From assembly GCA_946621895.1 (NCBI GenBank), contig CAMOOZ010000085.1, positions 1 to 8,612 of the forward strand: 8,612 bases of DNA. The letters run 5' to 3'. Shown here one piece after another: positions 1 through 6,794 of this stretch. Source of the DNA: an uncultured Lachnospiraceae bacterium. Lineage in GTDB: Bacteria; Bacillota_A; Clostridia; Lachnospirales; Lachnospiraceae. Every line of letters begins with the position of its first letter. The first letter of the stretch is position 1. The notes beneath the pieces are model-generated. The model saw nothing but the letters and a program-made list of their open reading frames with translations, searched no databases and had not been told where the DNA came from. The position numbers and the translations under genes were made by a program.

Positions 1-79
1 CCCTGCCCTCTGCCCCCCTTGCGGGACGCTCTGTTTCCGGGAGCCTCCACGACTCTGCTCCCCACTGCCAAAGCAGGCA
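1..79. other. Short region downstream of the RND pump gene
   Basis: These 79 bases after the RND stop codon contain only a weak 4-bp stem (TGCC-AAAGCA-GGCA, 67-80) and no T-run. I see no gene start or clear terminator, so whether the operon continues beyond the edge cannot be decided. Confidence 0.4.
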
Positions 80-3000
80 TTAGTACATCACCTCTTCATC
101 CACATTCTTTTCCTTATGCTTTCTCCAGAAGCCGGTCATCCGGTCAAGCATGAGATAGAACACCGGCAGGATCAGCAAAGTCAGGAGAGTGGAGGCGATG
201 AGGCCTCCGATAATCACTAACGCCATGCCCTGCATCATCTCACCGTTATCGCCGAAGCCCATGGCCATGGGCACCATGGAAAGGATCGTCGTCAGCGTGG
301 TCATGAGGATCGGACGGATACGGATCGAGGCGGCCTTTACCAGCGCTTCCTCCAGCTCCATCTCCGTTCGCAGCGCGTTTGCCGTATCCACAAACAGGAT
401 CCCGTTATTCACCACGATCCCCATCAGCATCAGGAAGCCCATCAGCGAAACCATGGAAACCGTGGCCCGCACAAGCGCCATAAACAGGAAGGAGCCGATC
501 AGAGCGAAGGGAATGCAGAGCATCACCATGCCGGAATATTTCGGGGATTCAAACTGCATCGCCATCACGAGGAACACCAAAAAGACGGCCGTCAGGATCG
601 CGTTCAGGAGATTCCCCAGCTCCTCCGCCATGGACTCGTCCTGGGCGCCCGCCGCAAGGCTTACGCCCTCCGCAAAGGTGTGCGTGGCCACATAGTTATC
701 AATGGCGGCCATCACCTCAAAGCGGATGCTCGGCATCACATTCGCGTTCACGCCGATGGAATACTTCCCGTCCTCCTTATAAAGCGTTTCCATCGCGTCC
801 ACATATCTGATCTCCGCGATATCCCTTAAGGGAACGGAAACACCGCCCGGCGTGGAGATATCCAGATCCAGCAGCGCGTTCAGGTTGTCATACATCCCCT
901 TGGGATATTCCAGCTTCACGCTGTATTCCTCACCCTCTTTGGTCACTTTGCAGGCCTCCAGCCCGCTGACCACATTGTTCAGGGTCACGCCCACGGAAAC
1001 AGGCGTCAATCCATAGCTCATGGATTTTAAGGGATCCACAATGATCTTCGCCTGGGTACTGGCCTCCTGCGCATTGGATGCGACGCTGGTAACACCGGGG
1101 ATCTGACGGATCGCAGCCTGCAGTCTCAGGGCCTCCGTCTTCACCAGATCAGAGTCATCTCCCTCCACATTCACCGTCTTATCCGCGCTGCTGCCCATGC
1201 CGCCGGACATCCGTGAGCTTCCTCCCTTGGCCACGCTGATGTCCACATTGGTAAATTCCCTCGTCTTCTCATACCACTGCTCCACCAGATCCTGGGTGGG
1301 AACCGCAGAATCATCAAACTTATCCAGCGAGATCGTGGCCGTGGAGCTGGAGGAGATCACGCTCCCGCCGCCGATGGAAACGGTATAATGCTCCACCTCC
1401 GGATCCGCCTCCGCAAGCTCCTCGAGGCGCCGCATCACCCTGTCCTTGGCCTGCAGATTCGTGCCGGAGCGGAAGGACACGGACACATCCACAACCCCCT
1501 CATCGGACTGCGGCATCAGCTCGACATTTAAGGTTGTGGCCGCAAACACGGAGACCACCAGCACGACGATCGTGCAGATCACCACCAGCAGTTTTTTATG
1601 CAGCAGCTTATGAAGGAAAGGCTCATAGTGTCTGGAAAAGCGTTCCAGCAGCCTGTTCACCGGAATACCCTTTTTCTCCTTCGGTTTGAAAATGCTGTAA
1701 AAGAGCGGAACAAGGGTCATCGCGGAGATCAGAGAGGCCACCATCGCAAAAACGATGGTCCAGCCCAGCGCCATGAACATCTGACCGGAAAGGCCGCTCA
1801 TCGTGGCCAGGGGGACATACACCACAATGGTGGTGATCGTGGAGGCGATGATCGACAGGGTCACCTCCTTTGTGCCCTCCTCCGCGGATTTACGGAAATC
1901 ATAGCCCTGATCCCTGGAGCGGAAGCAGCTTTCCACCACCACGATGGAATTGTCCACCATCATGCCGATGGCGATGACCAGCGCGCCCATCGTGACCACA
2001 TTTAAGGAAAACCCTGCCATGCTCATCAGCACGAGGGTCACCAGCAGGGAGATCGGCATGGAGCTGCCGACGATCAGAGACGCCTTGAAATCGCCGAAGA
2101 AGAGGAACAGCACAAACATGGAAAGAACGACGCCCAGCACCAGCGTTTCCCCCACTGAGGTCAGGGAGGAAATAATGGAATCACTGGCATCATAGGTCAC
2201 ATGAAAATCAATGGCGGGGTTTTCCGCGGCGATCTGATCCAGTCTCTTTTTGATGTCATTCGCCACATTCACCGTGCCGTAGCTCTGGTTCTTCGTCACG
2301 CCGATCTGGACATTCTCCTCCCCATCGTAACGGGAGATGGAGGTGGCATCCTCCTGGGCGTCCTTCACCTCGGCCACCTCGGACAGGCGCACCACCTGGC
2401 CCGTGCCCGTGGTCAGGGGGAGATTCCGCAGAAGCTCCACCGTGTTGAAATCCTCAGAGGTGGTGATGGCGATCTCCTGATCTCCCTGATCCAGGCTTCC
2501 GGCAGGGTAGGTAAAATCCGCCGCCGCGAGTACGCCGGATAAGGTGTTCATGGAAAGCCCGTACTGCCTTAAGAGCTCGGGCTTTAATTCCACCTGGATA
2601 TAGTTTACCCGGCCGCCGGTGGTGGAGACCTCCGCGACACCGGGGACATTCTCGATCTCGGGCACGATGCTGTCCTCCACCACATTGGCCAGATCGATAT
2701 CGCCCTTTTCAATGCAGGAAACGCGGATGATCGGCATCGCGTTCAGGTTCATTTTGATGATCGTGGGCGTCTTCGCGTCGGCGGGAAGATCAATGCTGGC
2801 CCTTTCCAGCGCCACCCGCAGATCGTCATAGCATTCGTTGATGTCCACGCCGTAATTATACTGGATCGCGCAGACGGACACATTTTCCGAGCTCTGGCTG
2901 ATCACGGAATCCACGCCGGAAAGCGTGGCCACGCCGTCCTCGATCGTTTCCGTTACCAGCTCGTTCACGCTCTGCGGGTCAGCCCCGGGATAGGTGGTCA

Positions 3001-3142
3001 GAACGATCAGAAAGGGCAGCTCGATCGAGGGGGTCAGCTCCAGCTTGAACCCGAAGATCGACCCCACCCCGAACACGATCAGGGCGAGGATTATCATAAT
3101 ACAGGAAACAGGGCGCTTCAGCGCAAGCCTGGTCAGATTCAT
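80..3142 (-). CDS. RND-family multidrug efflux transporter (HAE1/AcrB-like)
   Basis: This is a 1020-residue inner-membrane pump of the resistance-nodulation-division superfamily, which exports hydrophobic compounds using the proton gradient. It shows the classic two-fold layout: a first TM helix near residues 12-32, a large extracytoplasmic loop to about 330, a TM bundle at 331-486, then TM7 near 517-537, a second large loop and a TM bundle at 845-1000. TM4 carries GMMVDNSIVVVE (393-404). D397 matches AcrB D407, but the next Asp is Asn398. TM10 reads GIVVNNGILFVD (908-919), with Asn where AcrB has Lys940. Length is close to AcrB (about 1050). The start ATG has GGAGGT at 3147-3152 four bases upstream. 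It lies 97 bp after the adaptor gene, in the same operon. No outer-membrane channel gene is present, as expected for Gram-positive RND pumps such as SwrC. The substrate cannot be read from sequence. The family call is very secure. Confidence 0.96.
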   Translation of the reverse strand: MNLTRLALKRPVSCIMIILALIVFGVGSIFGFKLELTPSIELPFLIVLTTYPGADPQSVNELVTETIEDGVATLSGVDSVISQSSENVSVCAIQYNYGVDINECYDDLRVALERASIDLPADAKTPTIIKMNLNAMPIIRVSCIEKGDIDLANVVEDSIVPEIENVPGVAEVSTTGGRVNYIQVELKPELLRQYGLSMNTLSGVLAAADFTYPAGSLDQGDQEIAITTSEDFNTVELLRNLPLTTGTGQVVRLSEVAEVKDAQEDATSISRYDGEENVQIGVTKNQSYGTVNVANDIKKRLDQIAAENPAIDFHVTYDASDSIISSLTSVGETLVLGVVLSMFVLFLFFGDFKASLIVGSSMPISLLVTLVLMSMAGFSLNVVTMGALVIAIGMMVDNSIVVVESCFRSRDQGYDFRKSAEEGTKEVTLSIIASTITTIVVYVPLATMSGLSGQMFMALGWTIVFAMVASLISAMTLVPLFYSIFKPKEKKGIPVNRLLERFSRHYEPFLHKLLHKKLLVVICTIVVLVVSVFAATTLNVELMPQSDEGVVDVSVSFRSGTNLQAKDRVMRRLEELAEADPEVEHYTVSIGGGSVISSSSTATISLDKFDDSAVPTQDLVEQWYEKTREFTNVDISVAKGGSSRMSGGMGSSADKTVNVEGDDSDLVKTEALRLQAAIRQIPGVTSVASNAQEASTQAKIIVDPLKSMSYGLTPVSVGVTLNNVVSGLEACKVTKEGEEYSVKLEYPKGMYDNLNALLDLDISTPGGVSVPLRDIAEIRYVDAMETLYKEDGKYSIGVNANVMPSIRFEVMAAIDNYVATHTFAEGVSLAAGAQDESMAEELGNLLNAILTAVFLVFLVMAMQFESPKYSGMVMLCIPFALIGSFLFMALVRATVSMVSLMGFLMLMGIVVNNGILFVDTANALRTEMELEEALVKAASIRIRPILMTTLTTILSMVPMAMGFGDNGEMMQGMALVIIGGLIASTLLTLLILPVFYLMLDRMTGFWRKHKEKNVDEEVMY

Positions 3143-3239
3143 CTATACCTCCACGCCGCGAGGGCCGGAATGACCGGTTTCGCGGATCTTTTCATCAGGA
3201 TCGCCGCAGTCACAGCCGGCGAAAAACAGCCTCTCTTTC

Positions 3240-4973
3240 TCAGCCGGCGTTTTCGGGAGCTTCCGAAGCTCCCTCTGCCGGCGCGGCCTCTGTGCTTTCC
3301 GCAGGCTCAGCCTCCGTACTTCCCGCGTCCTCCGCTGCCGGCTCTAAGGGCATGCCGCCCGAAATCTCCGCTGCCGGCTCCAGAGGCATGCCGCCCGAAA
3401 TCTCTTCTGTCTGCGCAGCACCGGCAGCGGAGTCCCCCGCAGCCGGCTCAACGACCCTCACCATGGCGCCGTCCGAAAGCTGGGGGGACCAGCTGGTGAT
3501 CACCGCGTCCTCTGCGGTCAGCCCATCTGTCACCACAATGCTCTGATCATCAAAAAGGCCGGTCTGGATATAGGTTTTCACCGCAACGCCGTCTCTCGCC
3601 ACATAGACATAGGGTGCTCCGTCCTCATAGTAAACCGAGCTGTACGGGATCAGCAGCGCTCCCTTCACGGAATAGGTGTCCGCCTTGATCTTCACCGCCA
3701 CGCCCGAAGCCAGGCCCTGGGCGCTCGTGATCGTTCCCTTGATCTGGAAAAGGCCCGTGGCGCTGTTTACGGCGTCGGAGATCTCCGTGATCTTCGCGTC
3801 ATACTCCTGACCGTTGCGATCCACCTTTAAGGCGTCCCCAAGCTTCATCGTATTCTTCACATCCTCGCTGACATTGAAGGTCACGGTCATGGAATTCTGA
3901 TTTGCGATGATATAGGCCGGCTGCTGCGCCGAGGCGTTATTGTGCAGCTCCACATTCTTCGCCTGGATCACGCCGGAGATCGGCGCCGTGACCGTATAAT
4001 AGGAAAGGGCCAGCTCCGCCTGCTCCATGTTCACCGCCGCGGACCGCACGCCCACCTGCGCCGCGTTGGCCTGCGCCTGGGCGCTCTGCTTCCCGAGCTC
4101 CAGCTTCTCCGTGGTCGTGCCGATCTGACGGTCCGTCTCCACATTCTGCACGAGGTTTCTGTCTGCCGTATTCTGCTTTGATTCCTGCGCCTGCGCCAGT
4201 GAATTCTTCGCCTGCTGCAGCTGCATGGAAAGGGACTCGATCTGATCATCCAGGGATTCCTGATTGGCCTTCAGCGTGTCCCTTGTGGAGATCAGCTGTG
4301 CCTTCGTGTCCTGCAGATAGGCCTTGCTCGCCTCATCCGGAGCCGCGCCGATGGCATCGTCCACGCCGCTGATCGCATTATCCAGCTCATTTCTGCGTCC
4401 CTTCAGATCGGAGCGGCTGTCCTCCAGCTGGCTCATGCTGATCTCGATCTGCTTGATCGAAAGCTCCGCGTTTTTGATCTGGGTGTCCAGGGATTCCATC
4501 GTCCCCTCCTGGCCCACCAGTGAAAGCACCTTGGCATTATTCAGCTGATCGATGGTGTCCCGCTCGGTCAGCTCCGCGTTCGCCACGCCGATCTGCGCCG
4601 CGGAGGCCTGCGCCTGCGCACTGGCCTGCCCCACCTGGGCCGCCTGCAGCGAGATCTTCGCCGCCTCATCGTCAATGGTGAAGAGGACATCGCCTTCGTT
4701 CACGGTATCTCCCACCTCGAAATTGACCGCGGTCACCTCACCCTGGGCCTTGGGATAGACATAGACCGTGTCCTCGGGGGAAACAGAACCCATAAACTCA
4801 TTGGAAAGCGTGAGATCGCCGGAAACAGGATTCGCCGCCTCCACATTGATCGTAAGATCCAGGTTTTCCGACTCCCGGGTCTGCCCGCAGCCCCAGATGG
4901 ACATCGCGCCGGCAAAAAGGCACAGCCCTGTCGCAAGAATCCTTTTCCCCTTCCCATATCTGGTATTTTTCAT
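3240..4973 (-). CDS. RND efflux periplasmic-adaptor (membrane fusion) lipoprotein
   Basis: This 577-residue protein is the HlyD/AcrA-type adaptor for the downstream RND pump. A basic N-terminus and hydrophobic stretch (12-27) end in a lipobox, Ile-Trp-Gly-Cys, with Cys29 as the predicted lipidated residue, so the protein should be anchored on the outer face of the membrane. The first lipoyl half is at about 72-103 (PKAQGEVTAVNFEVGDTVNE). A very long Gln/Ala-rich coiled-coil hairpin spans about 104-325. The second lipoyl half begins at TVTAPISGVIQAKNVEL (327-343). The beta-barrel is at about 360-432 and a membrane-proximal domain at about 433-508. The C-terminal 70 residues are a Pro/Glu/Ala-rich, probably disordered tail with a duplicated 12-residue unit. 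The start ATG has a purine-rich AGAGGAG site at 4981-4987. It is first in the operon, behind an operator-bearing promoter. The coiled coil and tail make it longer than typical adaptors (about 380-420). Confidence 0.94.
   Translation of the reverse strand: MKNTRYGKGKRILATGLCLFAGAMSIWGCGQTRESENLDLTINVEAANPVSGDLTLSNEFMGSVSPEDTVYVYPKAQGEVTAVNFEVGDTVNEGDVLFTIDDEAAKISLQAAQVGQASAQAQASAAQIGVANAELTERDTIDQLNNAKVLSLVGQEGTMESLDTQIKNAELSIKQIEISMSQLEDSRSDLKGRRNELDNAISGVDDAIGAAPDEASKAYLQDTKAQLISTRDTLKANQESLDDQIESLSMQLQQAKNSLAQAQESKQNTADRNLVQNVETDRQIGTTTEKLELGKQSAQAQANAAQVGVRSAAVNMEQAELALSYYTVTAPISGVIQAKNVELHNNASAQQPAYIIANQNSMTVTFNVSEDVKNTMKLGDALKVDRNGQEYDAKITEISDAVNSATGLFQIKGTITSAQGLASGVAVKIKADTYSVKGALLIPYSSVYYEDGAPYVYVARDGVAVKTYIQTGLFDDQSIVVTDGLTAEDAVITSWSPQLSDGAMVRVVEPAAGDSAAGAAQTEEISGGMPLEPAAEISGGMPLEPAAEDAGSTEAEPAESTEAAPAEGASEAPENAG
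3331..3402. repeat. 36-bp tandem duplication in the adaptor gene tail
   Basis: Two adjacent 36-bp units (3331-3366 and 3367-3402) match at 33 of 36 positions. They encode two copies of ISGGMPLEPAAE in the disordered C-terminal tail of the adaptor lipoprotein. The unit is a multiple of three, so the duplication is in frame. The three differences cluster at positions 3346, 3348 and 3349 of the first copy. Confidence 0.9.
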
Positions 4974-4980
4974 GGATAAT

Positions 4981-4987
4981 CTCCTCT
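4981..4987 (-). promoter_or_regulatory. Ribosome binding site of the efflux adaptor gene
   Basis: The minus strand reads AGAGGAG, ending seven bases before the ATG at 4973. It supports that start, which also places a complete lipoprotein signal peptide at the N-terminus. Confidence 0.75.
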
Positions 4988-5009
4988 GGATATAGTGGTT
5001 TTTTACCCG

Positions 5010-5027
5010 TCCGACCGGTCGGTCGGA
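5010..5027. promoter_or_regulatory. TetR/AcrR-type operator palindrome
   Basis: TCCGACCGGTCGGTCGGA is an 18-bp inverted repeat in which eight of nine base pairs match; only the central pair fails. It also contains a perfect 12-bp palindrome, CCGACCGGTCGG (5011-5022). GACCG/CGGTC palindromes of this kind are typical binding sites of TetR/AcrR-family repressors of efflux genes. It lies about 5-20 bases downstream of the predicted start of transcription of the efflux operon, so a bound dimer should block initiation or early elongation. No TetR gene is in the window. The palindrome is directly visible; the assignment to TetR is inference. Confidence 0.8.
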
Positions 5028-5039
5028 AACGACTGCTCT

Positions 5040-5068
5040 ATTTTAGCGCCGAGGATTACATAAGTCAA
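5040..5068 (-). promoter_or_regulatory. Sigma-A-type promoter of the efflux operon
   Basis: On the minus strand TTGACT (5063-5068) and TAAAAT (5040-5045) are separated by exactly 17 bp (5046-5062), one mismatch from consensus in each box. Transcription should start near 5032-5033, leaving a leader of about 60 bases containing the operator palindrome and the ribosome binding site. Confidence 0.75.
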
Positions 5069-5097
5069 TGGGGAAATGGAAAACGCTGCCCTTTCGG

Positions 5098-5126
5098 TTG
5101 AAAACCCGCGGCTTTTCCTGTATGCT
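5098..5126 (+). promoter_or_regulatory. Sigma-A-type promoter of the sodium/calcium exchanger gene
   Basis: TTGAAA (5098-5103) and TATGCT (5121-5126) are 17 bp apart on the plus strand. Transcription should begin near 5133, giving a leader of only about 35 bases, too short for a riboswitch. The -35 box lies 29 bp from that of the divergent efflux promoter, and the palindrome at 5010-5027 is about 70 bp further upstream. Direct control by the same repressor is possible but not indicated. Confidence 0.65.
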
Positions 5127-5153
5127 GAACTGGCGTCCTGAAAAAAGGCAGAG

Positions 5154-5158
5154 AGGAG
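5154..5158 (+). promoter_or_regulatory. Ribosome binding site that decides the exchanger start
   Basis: AGGAG is three bases before the in-frame GTG at 5162 and nine bases before the ATG at 5168. The second spacing is normal and the first is too short, so ATG 5168 is the preferred start. Confidence 0.7.
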
Positions 5159-5167
5159 ACGGTGTCC

Positions 5168-6151
5168 ATGCATATTCTGATACAGGCAGTGCTTCTGGTG
5201 ACAGGCTTTGTGTGCCTTGTCAAGGGAGCTGATATATTCGTAAGCGGAAGCTCAGCGCTTGCAAAGAGGTTTCATGTCCCGGGGCTGATCATCGGGCTGA
5301 CCATTGTTGCGCTTGGCACAAGCGCGCCGGAAATGGCGGTCAGCATAGTGGCTGCGCTACAGGGCTCAAACGAGATAGCGCTCAGCAATGTCGTAGGCTC
5401 CAATATTTTTAATCTGCTGGTCGTGCTCGGCGTATGCGCGGTGATCTTTCCTCTTCCGGTCGACGAAATTGTTTTACGGCGGGATCTGCCTTTTTCCATC
5501 ATCACCACGATCCTGCTGCTCCTGATCACCTGCGGATCGGTTTTGTTTGGCGGGCATTTTTTCGAATACAGCGCTGAGCGTGAGGTGGCCGTTGTTGCAC
5601 GGCCGGTGGGATTCCTCCTTGTCGCATTGTTTATCGGGTATATTGTTTTCCTGATCCTGAAAGCGCGGAAGAATCCTTCCGAAGAGGAGAGCACCAGCAA
5701 TGAGCCCATGTGGAAGTGCATTTTACTGATCATTGTCGGGCTTGCGCTGATCATCGCGGGAGGACAGGTCGTTGTATACAGCGCAAAGGAGATCGCAAGG
5801 GCCGCCGGCATGACGGAAACGCTGATCGGGCTTACGATCGTGGCGATCGGGACATCCCTTCCGGAGCTTGTCACCTCAGCAGTGGCCGCCCGAAAGGGCG
5901 AAACGGGCATGGCGACAGGAAATGTCATCGGGTCCAATATTTTCAATCTTCTGTTTATTCTGGGAATCTCTTCATTGATCCATCCCGTGGCGATCAATAT
6001 GGCATCCGTATATGATCTGATCATACTCGTGATCGTCAATGGGATCGCCTGTTTCTTCGCATTCACGCTGAGGAGGATCGCCCGTGTCGAGGGCGCACTG
6101 ATGCTGATGCTCTATGCCGCGGATGTGGTGTATGCGATCGTCAGACAGTAA
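5168..6151 (+). CDS. Calcium/sodium antiporter, CaCA family (YrbG-like)
   Basis: This is an integral membrane exchanger of the Ca2+:cation antiporter family, 327 residues from the ATG chosen here (329 if the GTG at 5162 is used). It has about ten TM helices in two inverted halves, each carrying the family's alpha-repeat. Repeat 1 has GTSAPE (50-55) and GSNIFNLL (77-84); repeat 2 has GTSLPE (228-233) and GSNIFNLL (255-262). The conserved Glu of each GTSxPE and the Asn of each GSNIFNLL are the expected cation ligands. A hydrophilic, acidic loop (about 166-180, with Glu-Glu-Glu) joins the halves. Length fits YrbG-type bacterial members (about 320-325). It stands alone, divergent from the efflux operon and convergent with sigH, so it is probably monocistronic. 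Rarer codons such as ATA for Ile occur at least five times. The exchanged ions are inferred from the family. Confidence 0.93.
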   Translation: MHILIQAVLLVTGFVCLVKGADIFVSGSSALAKRFHVPGLIIGLTIVALGTSAPEMAVSIVAALQGSNEIALSNVVGSNIFNLLVVLGVCAVIFPLPVDEIVLRRDLPFSIITTILLLLITCGSVLFGGHFFEYSAEREVAVVARPVGFLLVALFIGYIVFLILKARKNPSEEESTSNEPMWKCILLIIVGLALIIAGGQVVVYSAKEIARAAGMTETLIGLTIVAIGTSLPELVTSAVAARKGETGMATGNVIGSNIFNLLFILGISSLIHPVAINMASVYDLIILVIVNGIACFFAFTLRRIARVEGALMLMLYAADVVYAIVRQ

Positions 6152-6167
6152 ACGGGCGCCCGGAGGC

Positions 6168-6228
6168 GATGCCGCATGACGCTCCTCAGTAAGACGGCAT
6201 CCTTCATCAACTGCAGCTCATGCCGTCT
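6168..6228. repeat. Three-arm inverted repeat at the exchanger/sigH convergent junction
   Basis: CGGCAT in the middle (6195-6200) can pair in two ways. With GATGCCG at 6168-6174 it forms a 7-bp stem with a 20-base loop, using 6195-6201. With ATGCCGTCT at 6220-6228 it forms a 9-bp stem with a 19-base loop, using 6192-6200. The second stem spans the sigH stop codon (6207-6209). A separate 10-bp perfect palindrome, CGGGCGCCCG, sits right after the exchanger stop at 6153-6162. The region may end transcription from both sides, but there is no clear T-run on either strand, so an intrinsic terminator is not demonstrated. Confidence 0.5.
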
Positions 6229-6794
6229 CCCCGCGCCGTTCTTCGCCGGATCTTTCCCCTGGCCCGCTGCAGCGCATTGTCCGTGGTTTTGGGGGATTTT
6301 CCCAATGCCTCCGCGATCTCCCGGGAGCTCATCCCGGTAAGGGCCAGCTCCAGCACCTCCTTCTCCAGAGGCGAAAGGGAAGCGCTGATGAATTCCTCCA
6401 GATCCCTGCGGTTCTCCTCGGAGATCATCAGATCCTCCGGGTCCTGATCGGGGGAGGGGGCATCCATAGCCTCCTCAATGGACACGGAGCTGTTTAAGGG
6501 GAGGTGTTTTTTCCTTAAAGATGTGCGGATCGCGGAACAGAGCTTTCTGGTGATCAGCAGATCGGCATAGGTGGCAAAGGAGGCTTCACGGGCGGGATCA
6601 TAGCTTCTGATCGCAAGAAACAGCGCGATCATTCCCTCCTGGAGCAGATCCTCCATCTCGCCGCCCAAAAGCCGCATGCCGGAGGCCTTCCTCCGTACCA
6701 GCCCCTTATAGCGGGAAAGCAGCTCCTCCGCCGCGGCCGTCTCTCCGCTGCGGTAGGCAAGGAGCAGCTCTTCGTCTGAAGTCCGGTCATTCAT
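6207..6794 (-). CDS. sigH: RNA polymerase sigma-70 family factor, SigH-like
   Basis: This 195-residue sigma factor resembles SigH (Spo0H) of Bacillus and Clostridia, which directs transition-state and early sporulation transcription. Region 2 is at about 24-95, including DLLQEGMIALFLAIRSYDP (49-67) for core binding and -10 recognition. The segment SLRKKHLPLNSSVSIEE (92-108) resembles the SigH KHIPLNSYVSL stretch. Region 4 at about 138-185 has a helix-turn-helix (GMSSREIAEALGKSPKTTDN, 154-173) for -35 binding. Regions 1.1 and 3 are missing, as expected for this class. Its ATG overlaps the rlmB stop in an ATGA, so translation is probably coupled. GGAG lies nine bases upstream of the start. Its position at the end of the cysS cluster matches the place of sigH in B. 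subtilis, but yacP is missing. Sporulation ability is not shown by this gene alone. Confidence 0.88.
   Translation of the reverse strand: MNDRTSDEELLLAYRSGETAAAEELLSRYKGLVRRKASGMRLLGGEMEDLLQEGMIALFLAIRSYDPAREASFATYADLLITRKLCSAIRTSLRKKHLPLNSSVSIEEAMDAPSPDQDPEDLMISEENRRDLEEFISASLSPLEKEVLELALTGMSSREIAEALGKSPKTTDNALQRARGKIRRRTARGDGMSCS

Noticed and set aside
189..695. 168-codon plus-strand frame opposite the RND gene
   Set aside because: It is antisense to the conserved TM10-TM12 region of the pump, with composition typical of a shadow frame.
3213..3249. CAGCCGGCG repeated at 3213-3221 and 3241-3249 near the adaptor stop
   Set aside because: The shared part is only 9 bp in a GC-rich context and has no further structure. 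Chance is a sufficient explanation.
5127..5167. Riboswitch upstream of the cation exchanger
   Set aside because: The predicted leader is about 35 bases with no stable fold, too short for known metal riboswitches such as yybP-ykoY.
5272..6066. 264-codon open frame on the minus strand within the exchanger gene
   Set aside because: It is the reverse-frame shadow of a gene with both CaCA alpha-repeats, and has Thr/Ser/Ile-rich composition without any family signature.
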